A stretch of 64,000 bases of DNA, from NCBI GenBank assembly GCA_037367355.1, contig CM074696.1:2294001-2358000 (forward strand), read 5' to 3'. Source of the stretch: Neoscytalidium dimidiatum (taxonomy: Eukaryota; Ascomycota; Dothideomycetes; Botryosphaeriales; Botryosphaeriaceae). The translations under genes and the position numbers were made by a program. Under the pieces are notes generated by a model. It saw only the letters and a program-made list of their open reading frames with translations, had not been told where the DNA came from and did no database searches. This document shows, piece after piece, positions 21,182 through 32,512 of the stretch (the first letter of the stretch is position 1; every line of letters begins with the position of its first letter).

Positions 21182-24100
21182 GGAAGTTCGTCTAAAATAG
21201 GTCTTAAATATATATTAGAAATAGTATTAGTAAAATAGGGCTTTTTTATAGTATATCTATTTCTACGTTACTAAATTCTTCTATATTTCCGTTAAAACTA
21301 AGGTATAATTATTAGGAATTTAAAAAAGTTCTAATCTACGCGAGTAGATTAGTTAGTAGCTTTAGCTTTCTTAGAATTTCTAGGAGTTATTCTTACGTAA
21401 CGTAGTTATATACGCCGCGTACGTCTAAAAAGAGTATAGATATTTTAAGCTTAGTCTTTTAATTTTTCTCTACTAAATTTATAAGAATAAAGTAAATATC
21501 TATAGTAGATTTTTTAAGCCTTTCTTCTATTTAGGTAGGGTAGATTAGATTTATAGTTTCCGCTAGAAAGCTAAAGCGTTTAGCTATTACTCGTTCGAGT
21601 ACTTTTCCTAGATAATTTAATAAAGAAATAACCCTATAGGTCTTAGAATTTATAAGATTTGGCTTATTAGGTTTCTTTAAAATTACCTCTATTACTTATC
21701 TCTAGTACTTTAGATAGTAGCTATATTTAAATAGATTTAAATAGATAAAATAAAAGGCTTTAGAAGATACTTTATAGGCCTAAATTATAATCTATTAAGA
21801 TATTAAATTAGGCCTAGACGTAGTTTCTTTTATTAGGTTTAAATAGGTTTATTCGAGCTCTATTTTATCTAGAATTAGCTATTTCTAGCTTAGATCCGGC
21901 TAGTAGTTTATCTAGTTATTTTTAATTTATATATTAAAAGGGGGTAGAAATAAAGTTTCTTTTAGCGCGAAGTTTTTTCCCTTCTAGCTATTTTATAGTA
22001 GGCCGTTTTTAGTCCGAATCGATAGAATTCGTTCTATAGCCTTATCGTAGTTAAATCTAAATTACTTAGATTTCTTCTAGTTTATTTATTTATTTAATTA
22101 GATTTAAAATAAAATAGGAAAATAGTTAGATCTAATAGATTCGAGTATTTACTAGTCCGTTATTTTATTCGTTAGCCCTTAGCTAGAAAGTATTAAATCT
22201 ATTATTATAGGTCTATCTAAGTTCGGCTAGTAGAAGATATCTTCTTCTAGCGTATTTAGTAGGTCTAGATTATTAGATTTAATCTAATTAATTAGAGCAA
22301 AGACCTTATTCGAATAGGGGAACCTTAGATTCTACTACGAATAGTAGATATTAAAGTCCCTAGCTATAATACTAGGGAATTCTAACTATTAGTAGCCTAG
22401 AATACGTTCTAGCGTATAGGGGGAATTATCGATTTCTTATTTCTTTTAGTTATATAGATTAAAGAGATAGAATTAGCTATTTTTCTCTATTATTTTTAGA
22501 ACTATTAGGTTAGGGGATTTTATTACTATAGAGTTATAGTTAATATCTATTTTTATTAGATAACAAGATATATATACTAACGTACGCGGTCTTTCCGTTA
22601 GAGAATAATCTAGTAGAATTTAAATAAACGCGGAGTAGTTAACTAACCGCCTTTCTCTAGAATTTTTAGGGTTTATTAGCTACGGTTCTTATATAAGAAT
22701 TAGGCTAATTTTAAGGTCGATTACTTTAGATAGAAGACTCTTCGTAGCTAGAGCGTTTCTATTTAAATTAGCTTAAAATATCCTTAGTTTATCTATAGAT
22801 AAAAGAGGTTAGTTAGTTTAAATTAGAGTAGTATTAGTACTATATACCTTTAGAGGCTTTATAGCCTATAAATTAATACTTATACTCTTCTATAAAATAC
22901 TTCTTTTTATAGATTTTATATATAGAAGTCCTTATATATTTTACCGTTTTATATTCGTTTTTAAGATAGTTATAATATTAAATTCTCTTAGAAATAATTC
23001 GTACTTTCTTTATCTTATAGCTTATTCTATATATAAAAAGGCGGCTATTAATAGCCTTTTTCTATTTCTTTTTAATACGAAACGAGACTATAACGAATCC
23101 TATAGATTAGTTTTCTCTTTTCTTCTTCGAGGTAGCCTAGTAGGGCTTTCTAATAGAAGATAGATCTACGTTAAAGATCTCTATTTCCTTCTTAATAAAG
23201 AAGTTAATTAAAATATTCTTAGTTTTCCGCGTAGAAATTCCGTAAATAATAATCTTATACTAGACTTTAACTAGTTTTAAATTAGAATTAGAAAGAACTT
23301 TTCTAATAATATTCTTTTTTTCTAAGAGAAATTAGCTAGTATAGCCTTTAATATTTATAATTAGAATATTTTTCTTAAACGAAAGAGAAGTTCCTTAGAT
23401 AATAGGTTTATTTATAAATTCGGCTTTCGCGAATACTAGGTTTAGCTTTTATCGGAGTTAGATTTCGTTAAATTAGTCTCGTAAGCTATTATAGAAGACG
23501 GTAATTTATCTATCTTTAATAGACGTTAGTTTTACGAGCTTTAAAGTTATTTTTTTAGTTAGGTTTTTATACAATATAGTTATAAAATCGTCGTTTAGAA
23601 CTAAATCTACCGCTACTAAGACGTAGAAGGTAGGTTTTTTAGCTAGAATTAGCTAGCTTAGCTAGGGTTTTCCCGTAGTAGCTATAAGAATAGCTCTAAG
23701 GTTTCTTATTTTATTTAAAAGTATATAAGATACGTTTTTAAGTACGTAGACTTTAGTAGCGAAAATCGACTTAGTAAAGTTAATTTTCCCTTTCGTTATA
23801 TATTCGCGGAAGATAATAAGAAGTTCGCTAAGATTATTAGCCTTAGACTAATCGTCTTTAAGGTTAATTATCTTAATAAGATAGTCGAATACGGCTTTAA
23901 TATATTTCGTAGAGGACTTTAGTTTAGATTCTAATATATATTAGGTTCTTTTCTTAGGACGGTATTCGAACGGGTTATTACCTATAGAGATAGGCGAGAA
24001 AATAAGTCTTTTTCTTAGAGTTAGCGTAGACTTAATCGTTATTGTTACTCTTTTAGAGTCTTAGTTTACTTTTAGCCTATTTAGTAGAAATATTAGTTTA

Positions 24101-24880
24101 TTATTTTCTATTTTAATATCTTTAGTACTACTAGAACTAGTAGTATAGAAGGATTTAATAACTACTAGTATAGCTAGTAGTTAGATTAAAGTAGAGAAAA
24201 GTAGAGAATCTAGAATATCTAGAGAGTCTAGAACGGGTTTTTCTTTTTCTATACTCTTTCTAGAAAAGAAAATCAAAAATAGAAAATAAGACTAGAAAGA
24301 AATTACTAGCTTTAATTTCGTCTAAACTAAGCCGTAAATAAATAAATTCTAGACGAAAGCGGGGAATTTTCTAAGTTACTTTCTCTCGAGAAGTAATTAA
24401 AGCGTTCTAAGTTATCTAGATATTTTAAAATTAAATTTAAAGTCGTATTAGTTAGAATATTTATTTAAGCTTTCGTTTATTCTCGGTTATTTTTTATTCG
24501 TTTAGATATAGAGGTAGTAAAAACTCTACGTATATAGACTACGAAAAAGAAATAGAGTAAAGAAAAAGAGAGAGCGCTCTTCGCCTTTAATTTAGATACG
24601 TAACTATACTCTAAATCTAGTATAACTTAGTATAGAAGTACGCGTAGATATCTTCTAGCTATAGCTTAAATTTAGTATATTTTAAAGTCGTTTTAGAGTC
24701 TTAGTAGGGGTATAGAGATAGAGAAAGATAATTTAGCCTAATAAGGTCTCTTTTCTACGCGATAGCGTAATAGCGCGTATAGCTACGAAGCTAAGATTTA
24801 AGAATCTAGCTAAGAAAATTAAGAGCTTTAATAGATACTAGTCTTAGCGCTTTTTCTTAAAGTCGAGTTTAGAGGTATAT
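21182..24880 (-). mobile_element. Tad-like LINE copy B, 3' end missing
   Basis: It aligns collinearly with ~17135-21165 (copy A): the same order of RT, endonuclease and ORF1 on the minus strand, and the same 5' leader at ~24880. It begins abruptly within the RT at ~21182, immediately next to the 5' end of copy A, without a 3' tail. It carries more RIP mutations than copy A (for example YIDD-side and EN codons turned to stops). Confidence 0.7.
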
Positions 24881-25404
24881 TATATATCTATAATAAAGGC
24901 TCCTTATATATAAGTAGTAGAAAGCCTTATATTTAAAGTTCTTATAAATAGTCTAATTTCTTAATAGTTTAAATTAAGATAAAATTCGCTAATATATTAG
25001 ATATATAGTAGACGTTCTTAAAAAGTATTTTAACTTTCTTACTATTTCTTTATATTATAATTAGTACGTCTATATAGCTTTTAATTAGCTAAAGTCTACT
25101 ATCTAAAATAACGTATTTACTATTTACTATTAGGCGAATATTTATAAGTCGTTATTTTATATATTTATAGTAAATATAAGCGTTTAAGCTAGTATTTATA
25201 ATTTATAAAAGCTATATTATAGTAGAACTTTACTTTTAAGCTAAGAAAGCTATTAGTATCGTATTTACTATAGCTATAAGTAATTTAATTTCTAGTACTA
25301 TAGACTTCTTTTAATTAAGAATTCGTTTATTCTTTACTAGTACTACGTTAACTTTTATCTTAAATTTAGAGTTTCTAAGTATATTATTAACTTTCTCTAC
25401 TATC
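24881..25404. mobile_element. Unassigned RIP-mutated interior, part 1
   Basis: Extremely AT-rich sequence without recognisable motifs. Before LINE copy C inserted it was continuous with 27403-28505, as the 14-bp duplication shows. It is probably internal sequence of the outer LTR element. Confidence 0.4.
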
Positions 25405-25418
25405 TCTTTATATAGTTA
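25405..25418. repeat. 14-bp target-site duplication, left copy
   Basis: TCTTTATATAGTTA at 25405-25418 recurs perfectly at 27389-27402, directly after the LINE tail. This length is typical for LINE insertion. Confidence 0.85.
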
Positions 25419-27354
25419 GAGAAGCGGAAAGACTCTATAAACTAAGCGCGGAAAATACTATATAATTCGACCTCGAAAAAACCGAATTAATGCATTTTTC
25501 TAAAGAAAAAACGGCAAGAGATTCTACTCTAAAACTACCTACGGGTTTAGTTATAAAGCCTAAGAATCTAGTCCGATATCTAGGAGTTTTTTTAAACCCA
25601 CTCCTTAATTTTAAGGAACACGTCGATATTAGAATAAGCTAAGCTCGTTCGAGTCTCTCGAGGATAAACAGACTAGCTAATATCGAAAACGGACTAAAAC
25701 CTAACGCAGTACGGCAGTTATACTTAGCCTACGTTACCTCCGTCTCCGACTACGGCTCCGTTTTATACTAGAATAACTAAGCGAATTTTAAACGAAAAGC
25801 TACGATACTCTAGAATCTAGCTCTACGGAAAATACTAGGCGTTTTTAAAACCGCTCTAATTACTCCCCTTAAAATAGAAGCCGCGATCCTACCCTCGGAA
25901 ATTCGCTTAGAAAATAACCTCCGATTCTACGCCCTACGAAGTCTTAAATTAGACCGAAAATACCTAATTTAAAGCCTTCTAGAAAGAGAGAACGAATACG
26001 AAAGTAAGCTTGTTCGAAAAATTAGAGACTTTCTAAAAGATAAGCCGTATAACCTCGAAACGGTTAATCCTTTCTACTTTCCACCTTAGGGGCTATCTAC
26101 CCCCTACTCGGTTAAAGTCTCTAAACTCTCGAAAGAAGAATAAGCTAAGAAACACCTAAACGAACTCGAAAACCCCCCGGATAACCTAATATCTATCTAT
26201 ACGGACGCGAGTTCGATTCCGAATAAAACCGGAATTAGACTAGCAGTTTTTATAGATAGAAACGACCCTACCTTTAAAGACGAAACTACTATTATAGTAG
26301 GAAATATTGGGGATAATAACCTAGTTTATAACGGCAAACTAGAGGCTCTTATAAGAGCCCTTAAACTCGTAGTTAAAAACGGATATACCGATAAAGATAT
26401 TAGAGTCTACGCGGATAACTAGGCCGCGCTCTATCGTCTAAAAATACTATCCGGAAATCTAGAATAACTAGCGTAAATACGAGCTTTAAACGTAGCTAAA
26501 ACGCTTATCCTAAAAGGAAATTTAGTTTAATTAGAATAGGTCCCCGGCCATTTTAATATACGCGGTAACGAAGAAGCAGATTCCCTAGCTAAATACGCCT
26601 ATAAAATAAACCCGAATAACGAATCGACTAGCTACGCATTCTTTCGAGTGCTAACGCAAGTAGATTTTATTAATTCGTAGTAAAAAATAGCGAATAAGCA
26701 AGCGGAAATAGCCTCTAAAGAGTCTTATCTAAGGCGGTTTAACTAGAAAATAAAACGAAAGTTAATAGATCTCTCTACGGAGAGAGAAACTAGCTCCGCG
26801 TTTTACTAGCTTAAAATAGGATACGGCTACTTTAAGTTCTATTTAAACCGCTTTAAACTAAACCCCTCTAATCGCTACCCGTATAATAATACGGCTAAAT
26901 AAACCCCTCGGCACCTAATTCTAGACTATAAAAAGTATCGACTCGAAAGAAAAGATATATATACTAGTCTAAAAACGAAAAATCCCTCCTTAGACCTCGT
27001 TTTTAATACCGAAGAAGGACGGAAAGCTCTTCTAAGCTTTCTATCGATAACTAAAATAGCTACCCGAAAGTAGCTATTAGAACTTACTTCGACGGAAGTC
27101 TAAATACGTACTTTCGAAAAACTAACTTTAGTCTCTCCTTAAAAAAGAAGTTATTCTCCCTTATTTTTCTTTTATCTTCTACCTCTTCTTATCTCTCTAC
27201 TTACTTTCCTATTTCTTTCTAAAAAGCACCGGCTTAGCCCCTACTATTTCTAGACTCCTTCCCGAAGAAAACCCGAATTAAACCCCGGTCGAAATACCGG
27301 ACTAGATACGTTAGTAGACTAGCCGTCTTTTATAAGCTTAGCTTATATAAGAAC

Positions 27355-27387
<33 letters not shown>

Positions 27388-27388
27388 A
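25419..27388 (+). mobile_element. Tad-like LINE copy C, 5'-truncated, RNase H present
   Basis: Plus strand. It starts inside the RT C-terminal region (FDLEKTELMHFSKEK and RYLGVFL patterns). RNase H follows at ~26190-26620 with IYTDAS, GKLEAL, VYADN and a VPGHFNIRGNEEADSLAK segment, the acidic-residue set of RNase H1-type domains. A zinc-knuckle-like tail and a (TAAA)n 3' tail at ~27357-27388 come next. It is flanked by the 14-bp duplication. Stops are nearly all at RIP-altered Gln/Trp codons. Confidence 0.85.
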
Positions 27389-27402
27389 TCTTTATATAGT
27401 TA
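27389..27402. repeat. 14-bp target-site duplication, right copy
   Basis: A perfect copy of 25405-25418 following the (TAAA)n tail of LINE copy C. Confidence 0.85.
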
Positions 27403-28505
27403 CTAATTTATAAAATAAATAAATAGATTAATATAATAATATATAGAGTACTAATAGTATTTATTATAGAGATATTTTAGCTTTCTCTATTTAGAAGAAT
27501 AGCCTCTAAATTCTACTAAGAAAGTCTATTTAGATTACTTATATAGATTCTCTTTTAACTCTATCTTAGTTCTATACTATTTATATATTATAATAATACT
27601 ATAGTTTAATAAGAGGTTATTCTTAAATAGTATTTATTAGTTTAAGATATAGATTTCGTCGTACTTTTAAAGTATTACTAAAAAGACTATACTAGTATAC
27701 TTAATAGTTATAAGAGTAAGGTTATTTACTTCTATATAAAATATCTATTTTTTCTATTTATCTATCTATAAGAGGACGTTCTAATAAATAGATAGTATTT
27801 AAAGCTTTATATATTCTATATATAGCTATTTAATAATACTATCTTTTAGTAGTACTATTTATTTTTAAAGAATATAAAGTAGCGTTTATAGATAATAATC
27901 TTTAACTTTTCTAAGAACTAGTTAGTATTAACGTCTAATTAAGTTAGTAATAACCTTAAATAGCTATAAAATATAGTCTTTAATCTTTAAATAGCGTAGG
28001 AGATTCTATTTATATTTTACTTTAAGTTTATTATTTAACTATAAGTTAAGATTTAATAACAAAGAGCTTTATATAGCTAAATTTAAGCTTAATATAGGTT
28101 CCTCTAGTTACGTTAGCTTATTAGGCTTACTAGAATTAATATATTTAAATATTTTATTAGATTTCGTCTTAATTCTAATAGTATTAATCTAGTCTTTCTA
28201 TTTATTAGAACTAAATAATATAACTAATATATATAAGACTATTATAGCGTATATACTAGTATTTAACTAGTCTTATATAGTATAGTTCGTATATAAAGAA
28301 AGTATTTTTTAATAAAATAACTAAAGAACTTCGTATTTTTAAGTTTAAAGAAAGCGTATAACTCTTAATTAAATATTTAAATACTAGATAGTAGTAGTAG
28401 TAGAATATATTAATACTACTATATATATTATTATCTAGATACTATAGATTAACTTATATATATATATTACTCGAAAGATATTAATACGCGGGCTAGGCTT
28501 ATAAC
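27403..28505. mobile_element. Unassigned RIP-mutated interior, part 2
   Basis: Very AT-rich sequence adjoining the 3' LTR, probably the 3' interior of the outer element. A plus-strand frame near 28150-28450 reads as a low-complexity protein with a run of Gln-derived stops (about 28391-28405), but no known domain is recognisable. Confidence 0.4.
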
Positions 28506-28712
28506 TATTAAACTTAGTAGTTAATAGAGTATTATATTAAGTAGTAATAATAAATAGAATAAATAAATTAGTATACTAGTAAAAAATACTAAATAAAAGT
28601 AATTATATATATTTAGTATATACTAATAAATAAGTGAAATTAATAGTAGAATTAAATATAAAAGAAATATACTATAGTAATAAAATAACGACTATAATAC
28701 TAGTATTTAATA
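28506..28712. repeat. 3' LTR, 207 bp
   Basis: Direct repeat of 12808-13014 with the same length and ends. It is followed directly by CTTAG. Confidence 0.85.
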
Positions 28713-28717
28713 CTTAG
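28713..28717. repeat. Right target-site duplication CTTAG
   Basis: Perfect match to 12803-12807. Confidence 0.85.
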
Positions 28718-29821
28718 CTATTATAGCTAAAAAGCTATAACGAAATACGATTAGTATACTCTATAGAATTACTTAAACCGTACGTATATATAATATTCTA
28801 GAAAAGAAAGCGACTAGACGGTAAGTAGGCTAGGCCGGTAGAATTTCTAGGGGGTAGTAGAATCCTACTAGGCGGTAATTTAACGCTTATCGGGACGGAA
28901 GACGAAGTGCGGAAAGACGACGGGCCGGAAGGCGACAACCTAGCGGCAAAAAGTCGGCTAGTAAACGCTCGGTTCCCGCGGGCTACTAACTAAATTAAGA
29001 CACATATAAACTTAGCTTGAAAATTTCGCATTAAGCCTCCCCTTAAACTACTAAATCCGTACTTCCAACATCCTAACATCCGATTAAGAGTTCGACCGAA
29101 AATCATGGCGGACAATATAGATAAACCAGCTACACTAAGCGGAGATCGGGAAGACGGTGTGCCGCCTTTGCTTAGAGAAGACTCCTGTTACTAGACTATT
29201 CGCCATGGCTTTTGTGGTTATATATCAGTGAATCAGGGGAGACGCAAGATGCTGTCCTATTCCCATTCCACATGAATTACTAGGTAGAGAAAAGACTATC
29301 AGGTAAGCAACTCACCAGAGCATGGAAATCTGTGATTCCCAGGAAGCTACTCATGAGCTTTGACTTCCGGTCATCGGAATACAAAGTCATTATGTGTACC
29401 TTCTGTCTATTTTTCCGGGCAGGTCTGGGTCAGGGAATAGACCTTTCCCACAGCGGACACGAATCGTTTCTCATCATTACCATGCTGCTTGTGGAGTACT
29501 TTAAGAAAATAGACTACGGCTTTACCAGCGTACTCTGTAGGGACCCCGACAGCTAGTGTGGCTTGTTTAGCGTCACGCGGGTCTCCCTTGTTAACAGCGG
29601 AATTTGACTTAACACGCTAGTTTCCTGCAAACGGCGATAAAATTAATGGACCAATCAATTGGCTTGGCGCCTGGTAGTCCTCGTCATCCCACCAAAAGTA
29701 GGTTCGTAGACGATCATTTATGCACTGGCAATGGGCTTTGTTGGACAAGTTCGCAAAAAGTAATCTCATATTCAATCAATCACTTGTACTCCGAAAAGCC
29801 CTACTGCTCCTGCTCAATCCT
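28718..29821. other. Transition from RIP island to normal DNA
   Basis: From 28718 to about 28920 the sequence still lacks CpA/TpG, a spread of roughly 200 bases past the element end. After ~28985 composition is normal. No gene is supported. Before the LTR insertion this stretch was the DNA next to the recombinase promoter. Confidence 0.5.
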
Positions 29822-31008
29822 TCATTTCCCCTTCCAAGCCTGCTCCAGAATGTCCTTCGCCTTGAGCGTCTTGATCTCCGGGAACGTCTCATTCAAAGTG
29901 CCCGCGTAGGGCAGGTCAAACAAACCCTGCACGATCCACGACTCGAAGGTGGCGAAGAAGGCCTGCAGCTGCTCCTTCGGGAACGCAGCGTACCCGTCCC
30001 TGTGCCCAGGCAGCTCCGTGACCTGGAACGTCTGGAGCTTCTCGACCGGGTCGTAGTGGACCTCGAACTTGGCGCCTGCAGTGTTTTCCCCCCCGGAAAC
30101 GCGTTAGCCCGTCCATCCGCAGAGGTACGTTTATCCATCAGCCCGCTCGGGGGGGAAAAAAAAAAACCTACCTCTCGCCTCCTCGGCTAATTTCAAGAAC
30201 TCGTTGAACGTCAGCTTGTCGCCGATGACGGTGAACAGCTCGGACCACTGGCCGGCCGGCAGGTCGAGGGCGGCGGCGACGAAGCGCGCGACGTCGAACG
30301 TGTAGGTCAGCACGACGGGGTCGTTGCCGGTGCCGGGGATGGCGGCGACCTTGTTCGGGATGTCGAGCACGAACGGCAGGTACGGCATGTGCGTCTTGAC
30401 GTGCGGCGAGCTGTAGTAGTCCAGGAAGTACCCGTTGACCACGCGCGTCCACTCCAGGCCCGTCTTCTTGAGGCTGGCGACGGCTTGGGCGCGCGAGGCC
30501 AGGTGGGGTAGCGGGGAGCTGTTGGGGTAGGGAAGGTGGTTAGGAGCATGTCGAGCGTTCTTACAGAGTGGGGAGGAGGAACGGGGGTCGGGTTTCATGC
30601 TGGTAGAGGAGGGACACACTCTTTGGGCACCGGGACGCCCCAGTCGCTGGCGATGAAGCGCTTCGTCGGGCTCGCAGCGTCTGCGGCTTTGATCAGGTTG
30701 AGTTCGCCCCGAGCGGCGTCGGGGGAGACGTGGGAGAGGGTGGAGATGACGGTGTGGATCTGGTGTTCCTCGAGCAGGGCCTTGAGGGCGTCGACGTCGT
30801 CATAGTTGACCACTTTGACCGGGGCCAGGGCGTTGTCGACGGCCTGTGACGGGCGTTGGTTGGGTTCTTTTGTCTACGGTCTGACTTGTTCAGGCTGTCT
30901 TACCTTACGGGAAAGGATGATGACGTTGTGCTTGGGATTTTCCTTCAGGACCTCGACGATGGTCTTGCCGACATTACCGGCACCACCAGGCACAGCGATA
31001 TTGACCAT
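29822..31008 (-). CDS. NmrA-like NAD(P)-binding reductase
   Basis: Exon 1 is 31008-30904, exon 2 starts at 30843, exon 3 is 30518-30172 and exon 4 is 30075-29822. The introns at 30844-30903 and 30076-30171 are clear. The N-terminus MVNIAVPGGAGNVGKTIVE is a Rossmann GxxGxxG dinucleotide-binding motif. FIASDWGVPVP and LEWTRVVNGYFLDYY follow, as in NmrA/isoflavone-reductase-like proteins of the atypical short-chain dehydrogenase family, usually soluble NAD(P)(H) enzymes or redox sensors. The join between exons 2 and 3 (~30519-30610) is unresolved. A good branch site and acceptor exist, but the in-frame donors leave the reading frame off by one, so there is either an unusual intron or a frameshift. 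Substrate unknown. Confidence 0.75.
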
Positions 31009-32512
31009 CTTTGCTGAATAGTATTACTTAAGTTTTGATAGAGACTTTGGAATGTGAGCAGATTGAAATTGGTGCGATGGATGGAATCAAAGGATCCGTG
31101 GCTTCCGCCTGCCTATATATATACATATCCCAAGATTCAATCACTATGCAATGCACGTTGCTACATAGCATCAGTTGATGATCGGACGTCGATAGCAATA
31201 TTTCCCGGGCCGATGATGCCTTTGCTGCGGGCCGGGCCTGCTTACACGAGCAGAGCAGATCATGCGGGGTTTTGCTCGCGATTGTGTTCAGTTCGCCGGG
31301 TGCACGGAACGCGTGGTATCCGTGTTCCGCCACCGAAATTGCCTCGTTTGGAAGAGTGCGGAATGCATTTGACAAATAGGATTTGCTCTGCTTACACGTG
31401 ATGCGCTCGTTATATGGTGTTTTATTATTCAATGCGGAGGGCCTCGGAGCCCGAGATGCTCGTACATGCGATTGGCAGATTAATGCGGATGCAAAGATGA
31501 CTAATTCGCTTTGTACGAGGTGTAAACATCTGGATGTTGAAGAGAGACAAGCAAGCGATATCTTCATGCAGACATACATATCCGTGATGCATCCTAACCG
31601 GTTCGACATAGCTATGATGAAAGCTTCAAGTACTTGCCATGCTGCTCGAGGACGCGACAGCTGGACTCGATTTCTTTTGTTCTACATTGTTTGCTCTTCC
31701 TATAGTCGCATCGGATGAGAAAGGAGTACTGACTGGTCTCTTCGAGCACGAGGACGTCGATGTACTCATGGTGAGTGAGATCGGGCTTGGTGTTGAAGAG
31801 AAGATGGGCGTGATCTTGCAGCAGTAGCACGATCGCACGGGCCCGTGCGCGTGGCTGCGGGCACATTGTCGCAACCCGGCAAACTTTGGCAAATCGGATC
31901 CAAAGCCACTGCATTTCCTTCCTTGCACCGTTCCTGACAAGCAAGGCCGTCGAAACATCCAACTTCCCGGTTTTCGCGGGTTGCCTTGGTTTGAGCCGCG
32001 TTTCAGCTGACTGCATCCTTTGCGCTTCCATCCAGCCTCTGGGTTCTGCCAGGTACCAGCCCAAAGCCCTATTCGCACCGAGGCTTCGACTTTTCCCGAA
32101 AGATCGATCTCCCCCGAGCCCGGCCGACGTCGGAGATCTCCTATCAATGCTCACCATTTCTCGGACCTTGCAGCCTAATCCATGATGGTATAAATCTACA
32201 ATTTCATCTGATCGTCTTCTACACCATCTATCCTCTGCGTGCTTTTCCTCAATTGCTCGCAAAAGTTCCAAATGTCTTAATCTCGACGCCTGCTGTTCCG
32301 GATTCTCTTAAAAAAAAAAAAAGAATACCTTTGTGTCCTCTCTTTACCGTCTCAAGGAGGAGCTTAATCACGTCCTTCTGCCATCGGGAAGGTCAGACTT
32401 GACCATCATCTTCCGCAGCTACATCCAGGCATTACAAAGGCCTCTCGGCCTTCTCTTCAACAATCTCTTACAGAAAATTTTTCCTCCACAATCTTCCATC
32501 AAATCCGCGAAC
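31009..32512. other. Intergenic region, divergent promoters
   Basis: Lies between two genes transcribed away from each other. Long frames on both strands at 31.6-32.3 kb overlap one another and show no family features. An A-run at ~32310-32321 precedes the leader of the ATP-grasp gene. Confidence 0.4.

Larger units (their letters stand above)
12808..28712. mobile_element. RIP-degraded nested LTR retrotransposon, 15.9 kb
   Basis: The block is bounded by 207-bp direct repeats (LTRs) and a CTTAG duplication, and the whole interior is RIP-mutated. Reading inward it holds a LINE 5' segment, a minus-strand Gypsy fragment, two minus-strand LINE copies, unassigned AT-rich sequence, and a plus-strand LINE insertion. 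Only about 1.6 kb (24881-25404 and 27403-28505) plus a few bases next to the 5' LTR can belong to the outer element itself. I cannot assign its superfamily, because no intact gag or pol motif survives there. The later insertions made it three to four times longer than a normal element. No gene in it can be functional. Confidence 0.8.

Noticed and set aside
14200..28500. Apparent stop-filled coding regions as independent genes
   Set aside because: Motifs belong to LINE and Gypsy proteins with stops at RIP-altered codons; no frame is intact.
31612..32271. 219-codon minus-strand frame in the intergenic region
   Set aside because: Overlaps equally long frames in other phases, has no family features and lies in a promoter region.
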